A DNA stretch of 64,000 bases from Phaeobacter gallaeciensis DSM 26640 (GCF_000511385.1 NC_023148.1:69622-133621); one strand, 5' to 3'; shown: positions 26,939 to 35,829, numbered from the stretch's first letter. Notes: generated by a model not told the origin, from the sequence alone. Made by a program: numbers and translations.

Positions 26939-28329
26939 GTGACCCGTATCCAGGTTGTCATGCCGGACGCGGCGTGGCTGAGCATGTGGCAATGGAACAG
27001 CCACTTTCCGGGATTGTCTGCCGTAAAGGCGATCTCCCGGGACACGTTGCCAGCCAATAGGATTGTGTCCCGCATCGGCCCGAACGCGCCGTCGGGACGC
27101 AGCTCGCGGAAATGCATCCCGTGCAGGTGCATCGCATGTGGGAACACGGTCTGGTTCTCGATCTTCAAGCGCACCGGCTCGTTCAGGGATAGATCGGCCA
27201 GTGGCGTGTCGGTCATATCGGCGACATCATTCAGGGCCCAGAACTTGCCCGCTTGGGCAAGCTGACGGAATCCAAGACGTTCCCTGCCGAGCAGCGCAGA
27301 CTGCATCCGCCCCATCGCACCGCCGGACATGACCAGCCGCAAATCACGCGCATCGGCAAGGTCCGGGGCGTGTGCCCCAGGGTTCGGCGGCAACGGCAGT
27401 GGCTTGCCTCTTGGTACTGAACTGGCTGTGCCGTCGACAGGAAAACTCACGAGCGGGGTCAGTTGATCATCATCGCCGATGCGAAGCAATTGGGCCACGC
27501 CGCCTTCGTCTTCGGTCACATCGACAATTAAGTCGACGCGCTGTGCCGGGCTGAGGATCAACTCGCCGTCAATCTGCTGGGGTTGGCCGATCGGCATTCC
27601 ATCGACGGCCACCGTCCAGCCACTCAACCCCGAGAGCGTCAGCGGGAAAATTCGCGCGCTTGCTGCGTTGATGATCCGCAAGCGAATGCGTTCGTTGCGC
27701 TTCGCAGGCAAGGTCAGGTCATAGCGCCCATTGGTCGTGATAAAGTTGCCGATGCGTCCACCGTGGCTCATCATCATGGGCTGTTCGAAATTGTCGAACA
27801 GCTGCCCGCTCTCAGGGTCGAGCAACCAGTCCTCCAGAACGATGACTTCCTCGCGGTCGATGTCCGGTCCATCGACCTCTTCGACGATCAAGGCACCGCG
27901 CAGACCACGCGCGACTTGCTCGTATGAGCGATTATGCGCGTGGTACCAATAAGTGCCGGCGTCCGGTACGACGAAGTCGTAGTCAAAGGTTGCCCCCGTC
28001 GCCACGGCCTTCTGGGTCAGCCCTGAAACGCCATCCATCGCGTTGTCGATCCGGATTCCGTGCCAGTGAACCGAACTGGGGTCCGGAACCTCGTTGCGGA
28101 ACCTGCGACGCACCCGATCACCTTGTGCAACCCGGATTTCCGGGGCCGGAACAAGGCCGTCATAGCCCCAGATCTCTGTTTGCGGGTAGGTGTCCGGAAG
28201 AAGCTGTCGACGTGCAACCTTGGCAACCACGTCCTCGAACGGGGTTGCGGGATAAGCCGACCGTGGGATGGCCACGGCGCAGGCCGCCAGTGTTGTATGG
28301 CGCAAGAAATCCCGACGTGTTTGTTTCAT
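26935..28329 (-). CDS. Tat-exported multicopper oxidase, copy 3
   Basis: 464 aa, signal QTRRDFLRHTTLAACAVAI. Copper motifs complete: HWHG at about residues 88-91, YWYHAHNRS, HAMHLHGMHF and HCHMLSHAASGM. It most resembles copy 2. It sits inside a cytochrome cluster: cytochrome c coupled downstream, a dihaem cytochrome and a cytochrome c' upstream on the same strand. That context suggests electrons may flow between the oxidase and cytochromes, not only from Cu(I). Confidence 0.9.
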   Translation of the reverse strand: MKQTRRDFLRHTTLAACAVAIPRSAYPATPFEDVVAKVARRQLLPDTYPQTEIWGYDGLVPAPEIRVAQGDRVRRRFRNEVPDPSSVHWHGIRIDNAMDGVSGLTQKAVATGATFDYDFVVPDAGTYWYHAHNRSYEQVARGLRGALIVEEVDGPDIDREEVIVLEDWLLDPESGQLFDNFEQPMMMSHGGRIGNFITTNGRYDLTLPAKRNERIRLRIINAASARIFPLTLSGLSGWTVAVDGMPIGQPQQIDGELILSPAQRVDLIVDVTEDEGGVAQLLRIGDDDQLTPLVSFPVDGTASSVPRGKPLPLPPNPGAHAPDLADARDLRLVMSGGAMGRMQSALLGRERLGFRQLAQAGKFWALNDVADMTDTPLADLSLNEPVRLKIENQTVFPHAMHLHGMHFRELRPDGAFGPMRDTILLAGNVSREIAFTADNPGKWLFHCHMLSHAASGMTTWIRVT

Positions 28330-28372
28330 TTCGATCCTCGAGAAAGCGAGGGCGTGTCGCCCCCGCGTGATG

Positions 28373-29290
28373 TTAGTTCGAAGCGGAGTTCTCCGCCTCG
28401 ACCGTGTCCTTGTTCAGCAGGAAAAGCGCCATCGCTTCGCGATCGGCAGGTGTCAGAAACTGAGTTCCCTCGCGAACGACTTCCGCCATGCTGCCGCCGA
28501 AAGCATCGCCCGAAGGGGTGATGCCGGTCTGGAGCGCATAAGCGAGGTTTGAAACCGTCCAGTCATTTTTGGCCAGGTCTTTTGGCCGTATCGCGGGTGC
28601 CTTGCTGCCACCGGGAAGCTGGGCGTTGCCTGCAAAGGAAGCACCGATATCGCGGCCTCCCGCAAGATTGCGCGGCGTATGGCAGGCTCCGCAATGTGCC
28701 GCACCGCGCACCAATTCCCGTCCGCGATTCCATGGGCCGCTTCGCCCTTCAACCGGTTCGGTATCCGGATCGTAGAAGAACGCCGCTCGCCAGAGCTTCA
28801 GCCCCCACCGTTGGTCGAATGGGAATTCGACATCGTTCACCGGCGCGGGCTCGTCTACGGGTGGCACGGTTTGAAATGCTGCCCATAGGTCAGCGATATC
28901 CTGGTCGGAAAAATCCGCATAGAAGGTATACGGGAAAGACGGATAGTAGGGCGTTCCATCGGGGCCGATACCCTGCCGCACGGCTTTTGCGAACTGTTCT
29001 GCCGTCCATTCGCCCATGCCATGTTCGGGGTCTGTCGTCAGGTTGGGCGGATAGAACGTTCCGAACGGGGTTTCGAGCGGCGCCCCTCCGGCAAGTGGTG
29101 CGCCGCCCGCTTCAAAATTGGTATGACAGGCAATGCACCCACTGGCGCGCGCCAAATATGCGCCCCGGTCGACATTGCCCTCTGTTGCAATCGGAGTCAC
29201 TGCACTGCCGACAGGCCATGCAATAACAGCGCCGAGGCCGGCCGTGCCAAGCACGGCGACCCCGCTGACGAGTGTCAAAAACCGGCGCAT
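28373..29290 (-). CDS. Dihaem cytochrome c, dehydrogenase-subunit type
   Basis: 305 aa with an N-terminal signal/anchor (FLTLVSGVAVLGTAGLGAVI). Two class I cytochrome domains carry CIACH (ASGCIACHTNFEAGG) and CGACH (AAHCGACHTPRNLAGG). The pattern TPFGTFYPPNLTTDPEHGMG is typical of cytochrome subunits of periplasmic dehydrogenases. No dehydrogenase is encoded nearby, so it may serve the adjacent multicopper oxidase. It ends 43 bp before the oxidase gene and begins 2 bp after the cytochrome c' stop. Confidence 0.88.
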   Translation of the reverse strand: MRRFLTLVSGVAVLGTAGLGAVIAWPVGSAVTPIATEGNVDRGAYLARASGCIACHTNFEAGGAPLAGGAPLETPFGTFYPPNLTTDPEHGMGEWTAEQFAKAVRQGIGPDGTPYYPSFPYTFYADFSDQDIADLWAAFQTVPPVDEPAPVNDVEFPFDQRWGLKLWRAAFFYDPDTEPVEGRSGPWNRGRELVRGAAHCGACHTPRNLAGGRDIGASFAGNAQLPGGSKAPAIRPKDLAKNDWTVSNLAYALQTGITPSGDAFGGSMAEVVREGTQFLTPADREAMALFLLNKDTVEAENSASN

Positions 29291-29292
29291 GG

Positions 29293-29886
29293 TTAGTCTT
29301 CTTCCGCCCGGAAGCGTTCATGGCATGCGGAACAGACCTGGGTCGTCATCGCGAATGCCGCGTCGGCGGGCATTTCGGAAATGGCGGCGGCATCCATCAT
29401 GCCGCCTCTGCCCATCATCGCGCTCCCGCCCATCATGGTTGTATCGCTTCCCATCATGGATCCGCCGCCCATCATCGAGGCGCCATCCGTGGAGGTATTG
29501 CCACCCATGCCGCCCAATCCATTGTCGGCTGCGCGTTCCAGGCCCTCAGAGTATTCCTCCAGCTGACTTGCCAATGCTGCGAAGCGGTCCCAATCGGTCC
29601 ACACCTCGTCTTTGGCTTCCGAGGGCATGCCCCCCGTGCCCTCCGGGAACAGCTTTGTCATGCTCTCGCCGGCGTGCTGCTGGAACAGGCGCGCTGCATC
29701 GCCCACTGTTTCTGCGTCATAGGCCGTTTCACCCCGCATCATCGGGGCTACGGTTTTGACTGCCTTTCCCATGGCGGCCATGGCATCCATGCGTTCCTTT
29801 ACGATGCCCGTGGCACCGCTATGCGCAAATGCCGCAACCGCGGTTCCTGCAATCAACACTGCCGCTGCGATAGTCGTCTTTTTCAT
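29293..29886 (-). CDS. Cytochrome c' (class II) with a methionine-rich insert
   Basis: 197 aa, signal peptide KKTTIAAAVLIAGTAVAAFA. The helical bundle and C-terminal haem motif CSACHERFR are typical of cytochrome c'. Between helices, at about residues 120-165, lies an insert of Gly/Met repeats (MMGGGSMMGSDTTMMGGSA, then MMGRGGMM). The normal family is about 130-150 aa long without such an insert. Met pairs of this kind bind Cu(I) in CopK/CueO-like proteins, so this may be a copper-binding cytochrome. Confidence 0.85.
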   Translation of the reverse strand: MKKTTIAAAVLIAGTAVAAFAHSGATGIVKERMDAMAAMGKAVKTVAPMMRGETAYDAETVGDAARLFQQHAGESMTKLFPEGTGGMPSEAKDEVWTDWDRFAALASQLEEYSEGLERAADNGLGGMGGNTSTDGASMMGGGSMMGSDTTMMGGSAMMGRGGMMDAAAISEMPADAAFAMTTQVCSACHERFRAEED

Positions 29887-29929
29887 GTCTTCGATCCTTT
29901 AATGGGTCTGCTCTAAGAGGGGTGTGAAA

Positions 29930-30259
29930 TCAGACCCACTTCCGTGGGGGTGGAGGATCGCTGTCGGGGCGCACTTCGGTTCGTTGGGTCGCGCCGTCTT
30001 GCATGACGGCGTTCATAAAATGAGGCTCGTAAACCACCGTTGCTGGGAACAACAACGCTGCCGGAACAGAACAGTCGAGTCCCGGATGACAGTGACCAGA
30101 GGCCTCGCTCGTAGATGGCCCCACATTTTCATGACTGTGTGATTCTTGCGCCAAAGACGATTCACCATGGAACGCTGGTGCCTCAGGGACACCGAGAACC
30201 ACAAGGAACAGGCCAAAAACGATCGACAGGATCCATCTGTTCGTCTTCGACCAACGCAT
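29930..30259 (-). CDS. Small exported or membrane protein with His/Cys motif
   Basis: Start at 30259 (MRWSKTNRWILSIVFGLF) overlaps the cytochrome c stop by one base (TGATG). About 109 aa: an N-terminal signal or membrane helix, then SHSHENVG and GHCHPGLDCSVPAALLFP, a His/Cys pattern reminiscent of DUF2946-type copper-island proteins. The C terminus is Pro-rich (SDPPPPRKW). Function unknown; possible periplasmic copper binding. Confidence 0.6.
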   Translation of the reverse strand: MRWSKTNRWILSIVFGLFLVVLGVPEAPAFHGESSLAQESHSHENVGPSTSEASGHCHPGLDCSVPAALLFPATVVYEPHFMNAVMQDGATQRTEVRPDSDPPPPRKWV

Positions 30260-30718
30260 CAGTTGATCCCGTTGGCCCGCTGTAGTTCTCTGACATAGGC
30301 AGCCACCATCTTGACGTCTCCTTGGGTCAGCCACTCGATCTTGGGCATATTACCGAATTTCCAATGATGCGCACGCACGCCGTTCTGAGCGGCCAGAACA
30401 AAGGCCATATCGGAATGGTGGCCGGGTTCGTAAATCTTGTGCACCAAAGGCGGCGCAATATCGTTGCGTCCAGCAGCGTTTTCGCCGTGACACTCAGAAC
30501 ACTTGGTCTCGAATATGTTTTTGCCGATCGCTGCTTGCGTTGAGAGCTCGGAAGGCAGCTTGACCTGGACGATGGGGTCGCCTTGCGCGATCTCACTCGT
30601 GTCAGGTGGGGTCATCGAGTGGCCTACTGCTGTGTCCTGCGTACCAATGAACTGCCAAGCGGCAACGCTCCCGCCGATAACAAAAACGGCACCAATCAGC
30701 GCAGTCAATTTGTCCATG
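30259..30718 (-). CDS. Membrane-anchored monohaem cytochrome c
   Basis: Start set at 30718 (MDKLTALIGAVFVIGGSVAAW); a longer reading to 30945 lacks a signal and overlaps the transpeptidase gene. About 152 aa with one N-terminal helix, haem motif CSECH (TKCSECHGENAAG), and Met ligand candidate in FGNMPKIEW. Coupled downstream to the small His/Cys protein, and 27 bp after the L,D-transpeptidase gene. Confidence 0.85.
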
Positions 30719-30745
30719 CCTGTATCTTCCGCCTTGTCTCTTGGG

Positions 30746-31306
30746 TCAGATGAGTTTGACTTGAGTGCCGACGGGCACCCGCTCGTAAAGCTCTTCAACC
30801 TGTTCGTTGAACAAACCGATGCAGCCATTTGACGACCGACGACCGATCTTTCGCGTGTCCTGTGTTCCGTGGATACGGTAGTATTGCCAGGACAGATACA
30901 ATGCGCGGGTACCCAGAGGGTTGGCAGGATCGCCTCCCTCGACACGTGCCGGCCATTCTGGATTGCGTTCCCGCATGGAGGGCGTCGGCGCCCAGCTGGG
31001 GTTTTTGCGCTTTTCCACGACTTCGGTATAACCGCGTTTTGTGAGTTCAGCGGTCAGAGGAACGGATGTCGGATAGATCCGCATTGACCCATCTGCTGTC
31101 CAATGCTGCAGAGCCCGTGTTTCCGTGTCCGAGATAATGATACCCTTTCCAAGCGTATCGAAATGGTCTTGCCACTCGTGAACTCGGAAAGAAGAGATAT
31201 TGCGGCGAATGACTTCGGCCCGAACCACGCTTGGGGCGGCCAAAGCAACCGCCGCCAAACCCAATAGGCGTCGTCGGTTAATCTTGTTATTCCGCAAAGA
31301 CGTCAT
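30746..31306 (-). CDS. L,D-transpeptidase (YkuD), copy 3
   Basis: 186 aa, signal INRRRLLGLAAVALAAPSVV with three arginines (Tat-like). Catalytic motif YRIHGTQDTRKIGRRSSNGC is complete. It is more divergent from copies 1 and 2 (no YEPG segment) and shorter. It is the first gene of a leftward operon, sharing a divergent promoter region with the scsB-like operon, where a CopR-type box and a CueR-type box are found. This is the best hint that peptidoglycan L,D-cross-linking is copper induced. Confidence 0.88.
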   Translation of the reverse strand: MTSLRNNKINRRRLLGLAAVALAAPSVVRAEVIRRNISSFRVHEWQDHFDTLGKGIIISDTETRALQHWTADGSMRIYPTSVPLTAELTKRGYTEVVEKRKNPSWAPTPSMRERNPEWPARVEGGDPANPLGTRALYLSWQYYRIHGTQDTRKIGRRSSNGCIGLFNEQVEELYERVPVGTQVKLI

Positions 31307-31387
31307 GACACACTCCTAGCCTCGGTTTTGTCACACGTCTTTTACGCGAGACCCGGCATCTGGCAACCTGACAAGGCCGCGAGAAGT

Positions 31388-31403
31388 GTATCCATTTGTA
31401 TCC
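31388..31403 (+). promoter_or_regulatory. Putative CopR operator (direct repeat)
   Basis: GTATCC at 31388..31393 repeated at 31398..31403, one helical turn apart with ATTT between. The same arrangement occurs twice upstream of copR (40944..40959, 40986..40971). OmpR-type regulators bind direct repeats with this period. Confidence 0.6.
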
Positions 31404-31434
31404 TTGACCTTGCCCCCCTGGAGGGTCGCAAATG
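31404..31434 (+). promoter_or_regulatory. Probable CueR-type promoter of the DUF2933/lipoprotein/scsB operon
   Basis: TTGACC at 31404..31409, a 19-bp spacer with a CCTTG...GGAGGGT dyad, then CAAATG at 31429..31434. It abuts the CopR-type direct repeat, so the operon may be under dual copper control. Confidence 0.55.
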
Positions 31435-31462
31435 GCGGCAGATAAGCAGCCAAGAGGGCGAC

Positions 31463-31765
31463 ATGGACCACCAGAACCATAAGAACAAGCCAACCGCAGA
31501 CAGGCTCATGCATTACGGAATGATGGCGTGTTGCATTGTGATGCTCTTACCTGTCGCCGGTTTTTTTCTTGCTGGCGGCACACTCGCGGGTATGTGGAGC
31601 AATGCAGCCGCTTTCGCGCCACTGCTGCTTTGCGTTGGGGCGCATCTCGTGATGCACAAATTTATGGGAAAGTCGTGCCATTCGAACGAAGAGAAAGGCA
31701 GTATCGAAGAAACACCCGTGTCCGTGCCTTCTGCGATTCCCGTGGTTGCACGCAACAGGCGATAA
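31463..31765 (+). CDS. DUF2933-like small membrane protein
   Basis: Start at 31463 (MDHQNHKNKPTADRLMHYG), after GAGGG; 100 aa. Two helices (GMMACCIVMLLPVAGFFLAG and AAAFAPLLLCVGAHLVMHKF) in the arrangement of the protein at 11530..11799, with the shared LLLCVGAHxxMH end. N-terminal His residues and C-terminal SCHSNEE could bind copper. First gene of the copper-regulated rightward operon. Confidence 0.7.
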   Translation: MDHQNHKNKPTADRLMHYGMMACCIVMLLPVAGFFLAGGTLAGMWSNAAAFAPLLLCVGAHLVMHKFMGKSCHSNEEKGSIEETPVSVPSAIPVVARNRR

Positions 31766-31778
31766 TTTGCGCGGGAAA

Positions 31779-31991
31779 ATGCGAGCAAGCGCATGGTTGC
31801 TGACGATTACAACGCTTGGCGGATGCGCCGCAAGTCTTGAAGACTGTCCCGAGCGGGAGGTCATCGTTTCCACCAAGCAGGCATCGATCATCCTCCCCGA
31901 CGGGTGTCGGTTGATATCCTCGTCCTCTGCCGACGTAGCGCGTGTTGTTTGTTCTGATGGTCGACAAGGCTTTGCCGTCGGCGGTCTTTGA
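31779..31991 (+). CDS. Small lipoprotein with four cysteines
   Basis: Start at 31779 (MRASAWLLTITTLGGCAASL) gives 70 aa with lipobox LGGC. The mature part of about 55 aa has three further Cys (EDCPERE, DGCRLIS, VVCSDGR), likely disulfides. No family recognised. It lies 13 bp after the DUF2933-like gene and upstream of the scsB-like gene, so it could be a client or partner of that disulfide reductase. Confidence 0.6.
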   Translation: MRASAWLLTITTLGGCAASLEDCPEREVIVSTKQASIILPDGCRLISSSSADVARVVCSDGRQGFAVGGL

Positions 31992-32049
31992 GACAAAGTT
32001 CCGGGTGCAGATTCAACCCGAGCCGGCTTTAAGGGAAGGAAGCGGATCC

Positions 32050-34179
32050 TTGGCGAAAACCCTGTCGACACTGCGCCGGGTTCTGATTTTGCCCGCACTG
32101 ATCCTGGCGCTTTCCTCTGGCAGTGGCTCGGCGGAGACATCAGCCGCGTATCAAAGCTCTCCGCTGAAGGCGCATCTCATCACGGCACAGGACGGTGTTT
32201 CCAAGAACACGCAGACTCTTTCCGCCGGACTTCATCTCCAACTGAACGAAAACTGGAAGACCTATTGGCGGTCGCCAGGAGAGGTGGGAATACCGCCTTC
32301 GGTCGAATGGAGCGGTTCCGAAAACGTCGCAGATGTCGAATTCATGTGGCCTTCCCCGACACGCTTCACCGCCTTCGGCATCGAAAATTTTGGTTATGCG
32401 GGTGAAGTCGTCTTTCCGCTGCGCATAACGCTCAAAGATCCCGGCGCACCTGTGACTCTTTCCGCGCAAGTCAAACTGCTGGTGTGCTCCAATGTCTGTG
32501 TCCCGGAAGAGTTCGACCTGTCACTTCGCCTCGGACGCGGCAACGGCATCGACAGCACTGCGGCTGGGCTGATTGGCACGTTTTCCGAGCGCGTCCCCGA
32601 AGGAGCCGAGGCGGGTGGCGTCAGCGAGGCAAATGCCTTCATCGACGAAGACCTCACGGAGTTGATCGTCAATCTGCGCGTCGATGAACCACTCCAGTCG
32701 CCGGATGTGTTTCCCGAACTGGGTATCGGTGTTGCGCTTGGCAAACCCGATATACGTTTGGGAGAAGAGGATCATTTGCTTTGGGCGCGCTTGCCGATCC
32801 TCTCGTCGAATACGGATGTGACGGTGGCGCCGTCGATTACCGTCACCGATGGCGAGAACCGGGCCTTCACCGTGATTGCGGATCGCGTGGCGCGACGTAC
32901 GGCACCGCCCTTCGAACTGGCCGCCACGACACCGGACATGATGGAACTGCTCTGGATTGCCGTGATCGCGCTGCTGGGTGGATTGATCCTGAACGTGATG
33001 CCCTGCGTGCTGCCGGTGCTGTCCATCAAGGTGTCGTCTGTGCTCAAACACACAGATCACGACACAACCCGTGTCCGGTTCGGTTTCGTCGCAGCCGCCG
33101 CTGGCATCATGACGTTCATGTGGGGTCTGGCGCTCATCCTTTGGGCGCTCCAGACGGCAGGGCTCAGCGTCGGGTGGGGGCTGCAATTTCAAAGTCCGCT
33201 ATTTCTTGCGGTGATGATCGCAGCCCTGCTCGTCTTTTCGGCAAATCTGTTCGGAGCGTTCGAGTTCGCCCTTCCACAAGGCATGCAGACAAGGCTTGCA
33301 GATACCGGAGGGCGGAGCGGATATTCCGCCGACTTTTTCACCGGCATGTTCGGTGCCGTCATGGCGACGCCTTGTTCGGCACCGTTCCTCGGCACCGCGG
33401 TGGCCTTTGCTTTGGCCGGGCGTGGCGTGGACATTCTCATCGTCTTTACGAGCCTCGGGCTCGGCCTCGCCCTGCCCTATCTCGTCATCGCCGCGTTCCC
33501 GCGTCTGGTCGCGTTCATGCCCAAACCTGGCCGGTGGATGCTGATCGTCAAGAGCTTGATGGGGATCTTGCTGCTTGCAACCGCCGTTTGGCTGTTCTGG
33601 GTGCTCGACGGTGTCGCCGGGCTGGCCTCCGTCATCGCGGTCGCGGCGTCTTCCGGTCTCGCCGTTCTGATCTTGTCCCTCCCGAATGTGCAGTCCCAAT
33701 TCAGATGGTCTATTGCCACGGCCAGTCTTGTTCTGGCTCTTGCCGCGGGTCCTCTCCTGCAGCAATCAGCGCCTGCCCGTGCAGGGTCGCAATCGGCGTT
33801 GGCTTGGGTCGCATTTGACCGTTCGGACATAGCGAAACGCGTGTCCGCAGGAGAGGTCGTCTTTGTCGATGTAACAGCTGACTGGTGCCTGACTTGCAAA
33901 GCGAACAAGACACTTGTTATCGACCGGGAGCCGGTCCGCAGTACGCTGGACGGGCCAGGCGTCACGCCGATGCAGGCAGATTGGACACGCCCGGACGCGC
34001 GCATTTCCCGTTACCTTGAGAGTTTCGGCAGATATGGCATCCCTTTCAATGCCGTCTATGGACCGTCGGCACCAAACGGCATTGTGCTGTCCGAATTGCT
34101 TACGACCGAAGACGTGATGGACGCCTTGGCGCAAGCCAGCGGTCGAGATGTTTCCGCAAAGGTTGCCGGACAGGAGTGA
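32050..34179 (+). CDS. DsbD/ScsB-like transmembrane thiol-disulfide reductase
   Basis: I prefer a TTG start at 32050 (LAKTLSTLRRVLILPALILA), because AAGGGAAGGAAG stands just upstream and a signal peptide follows; 709 aa. Domains in order: a periplasmic N-terminal domain with a Cys pair (LLVCSNVCVPEEF), eight membrane helices with the redox cysteines in NVMPCVLPVLSIK and ATPCSAPFLGT, and a C-terminal thioredoxin domain with WCLTCKANKT. It carries cytoplasmic reducing power to the periplasm. ScsB is the suppressor-of-copper-sensitivity version of this fold. An ATG start at 31942 would overlap the lipoprotein gene. Confidence 0.88.
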   Translation: MAKTLSTLRRVLILPALILALSSGSGSAETSAAYQSSPLKAHLITAQDGVSKNTQTLSAGLHLQLNENWKTYWRSPGEVGIPPSVEWSGSENVADVEFMWPSPTRFTAFGIENFGYAGEVVFPLRITLKDPGAPVTLSAQVKLLVCSNVCVPEEFDLSLRLGRGNGIDSTAAGLIGTFSERVPEGAEAGGVSEANAFIDEDLTELIVNLRVDEPLQSPDVFPELGIGVALGKPDIRLGEEDHLLWARLPILSSNTDVTVAPSITVTDGENRAFTVIADRVARRTAPPFELAATTPDMMELLWIAVIALLGGLILNVMPCVLPVLSIKVSSVLKHTDHDTTRVRFGFVAAAAGIMTFMWGLALILWALQTAGLSVGWGLQFQSPLFLAVMIAALLVFSANLFGAFEFALPQGMQTRLADTGGRSGYSADFFTGMFGAVMATPCSAPFLGTAVAFALAGRGVDILIVFTSLGLGLALPYLVIAAFPRLVAFMPKPGRWMLIVKSLMGILLLATAVWLFWVLDGVAGLASVIAVAASSGLAVLILSLPNVQSQFRWSIATASLVLALAAGPLLQQSAPARAGSQSALAWVAFDRSDIAKRVSAGEVVFVDVTADWCLTCKANKTLVIDREPVRSTLDGPGVTPMQADWTRPDARISRYLESFGRYGIPFNAVYGPSAPNGIVLSELLTTEDVMDALAQASGRDVSAKVAGQE

Positions 34180-34207
34180 TCTGCCCGGGCGGGACACCGA
34201 CCAGCAG

Positions 34208-35359
34208 TCAGCCGCCGAGCCGCTCGAGCGCAGCGCGGACCGCCGCACGCCGAGGATCATTGGCGGGCTGCTGCTCCAACAGCGCTTCAGCCTTACGGTA
34301 GGCCTCAATGGCGCGATCCTGCTCCTGAAGGACGGTATAGGCGTTTGCCAGCCGCATCCAACCATCCAGATCTTCCGGTTCATCCTCAAGACGCCCAGCC
34401 AGCCGCGAGACCATCGAGCGGATGAACTCCGCGCGGTCCGCGTCATTCATCTCTGACGCCGCCGCAACATCTGCCGCACTCGGGCCGGGTTGTGATGTCG
34501 GCCCGCTGGGTAGATCGACGACCGGGAGGTCGGCGGCCGCTGCAATCCGGTTGATCTGCAAAACGTATGTTTCCATCCAGGGCACGAACGTCTTTTCCTG
34601 GTTCAGCCGGGAAACGAGCAGATCGTAGGCCTTACGCGTCTCTTCTTTTTGAAGATGGTAGAGAGACTCGAAATAGGTTGCCGCAGGATTGGATGGGTCA
34701 AGTTCCAAAGCGCGATCAATGGCCAATTTCGCCCGTGGAATAACAACGCCATCATTGGCAACCGCGACAGCCTCCGCCAGCATAGAGAATGTCGCGGAGG
34801 TGGCATCCTCCCGTTTGGCGACAACTTCAAATGCTTCGACAGCATCAACTGTTCTGCCCATGCGCTGATAGGTCTGGCCCAACAGCATCCACCCTTCGCT
34901 GGGGCCGCCGGTCGGATCGGATACAAGCCTTTCGCGAAGTTGTATTGCAAGCGCCGTCACTTCATCAGTCTGTGCGCGCTCCTCTGCACGGGCAGCGAAG
35001 GCCATTGAAGGCACCTCAGGCGATCCCATTGTCAGATAGTAGCCCGCGGCAATAACCGGCGCGAGGACCGCCGCGACAACGAGAGTGACTCTGCCGCCAT
35101 TGCGGGATGATCCGGTTTTTTCTCCCGAATTGCGGGTCGTCGCGAGGATCCGTTTTTTGATCTCGAGTCTGGCTGCTTGAGCTTCCTGTTCAGAAATCAA
35201 ACCGCGGTCCATGTCTCGTTGAATTTCCCGCATCTGATCGGCAAGGATCGCCGGTACCGCATCTCCTCTGGTGAGAGTGTTCGATTTGGACAGCAGCAGC
35301 GGGTAGAGGACAATTCCGACTGCGAGCAGCGTCAGAAGACCGAAAATACCCCAGATCAT
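34208..35359 (-). CDS. ccmI: CcmI, cytochrome c maturation apocytochrome chaperone
   Basis: 383 aa. Two N-terminal helices (MIWGIFGLLTLLAVGIVLYP and VTLVVAAVLAPVIAAGYYL) enclose a coiled-coil loop (ADQMREIQRDMDRGLISEQE), followed by a periplasmic TPR domain (GWMLLGQTYQRMGRTVDAVE, GWMRLANAYTVLQEQDRAIE). CcmI holds apocytochrome c for CcmH and CcmF. Its start overlaps the ccmH stop by 4 bp. Last gene of the ccmFGHI operon. Confidence 0.92.
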   Translation of the reverse strand: MIWGIFGLLTLLAVGIVLYPLLLSKSNTLTRGDAVPAILADQMREIQRDMDRGLISEQEAQAARLEIKKRILATTRNSGEKTGSSRNGGRVTLVVAAVLAPVIAAGYYLTMGSPEVPSMAFAARAEERAQTDEVTALAIQLRERLVSDPTGGPSEGWMLLGQTYQRMGRTVDAVEAFEVVAKREDATSATFSMLAEAVAVANDGVVIPRAKLAIDRALELDPSNPAATYFESLYHLQKEETRKAYDLLVSRLNQEKTFVPWMETYVLQINRIAAAADLPVVDLPSGPTSQPGPSAADVAAASEMNDADRAEFIRSMVSRLAGRLEDEPEDLDGWMRLANAYTVLQEQDRAIEAYRKAEALLEQQPANDPRRAAVRAALERLGG

Positions 35360-35829
35360 GACGCATCCCCCGCTTCGTTTCGTCTGAGAATTTCGGACAC
35401 GGTGTTTTCATCCTCCGAGCCCAAATCTTCAAATGCCTCTTGCTTTCGCCGACTCATCAGTACCCCACCACCAACGAAAACCCCGATGAGGACGAAAGCG
35501 ATCGGCGCAAACCAAAGCGCGTAGGTCGCAGGCTCCAGAGGCGGCTTCAGCAGCACGTAATCCCCGTACCGCGCCCGAATGTATTCGATCACCTCGGTGT
35601 CAGCGTCTCCGGTGACCAGTCGCTCGCGTACGAGCAGACGCAAGTCCCGCGCCACACCCGCGTTCGAGCTGTCGATGTCCTGGTTTTGACAGACGACGCA
35701 TCGTAGATCCTTGGAAATCTCCCGCGCACGCTGTTCCAATACCGGGTCGCTCAGCATTTCGTCCGGTTCGACCGCATTGGCGGCAAAGGGAAAGAGCCCG
35801 ATGCAAAACGCGAAAATCAACTGTCTCAT
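35356..35829 (-). CDS. ccmH: CcmH, thiol reductase/chaperone of haem ligation
   Basis: Start at 35829 (MRQLIFAFCIGLFPFAANA), overlapping the ccmG stop by 4 bp. 157 aa with a signal, the redox motif LRCVVCQNQDI and a C-terminal membrane helix (ALWFAPIAFVLIGVFVGGG). It reduces the CxxCH of apocytochromes before haem attachment. Confidence 0.92.
   Translation of the reverse strand: MRQLIFAFCIGLFPFAANAVEPDEMLSDPVLEQRAREISKDLRCVVCQNQDIDSSNAGVARDLRLLVRERLVTGDADTEVIEYIRARYGDYVLLKPPLEPATYALWFAPIAFVLIGVFVGGGVLMSRRKQEAFEDLGSEDENTVSEILRRNEAGDAS

Noticed and set aside
32781..33818. 345-codon plus-strand frame
   Set aside because: Out-of-frame shadow of the DsbD/ScsB gene, Arg-rich and without features.
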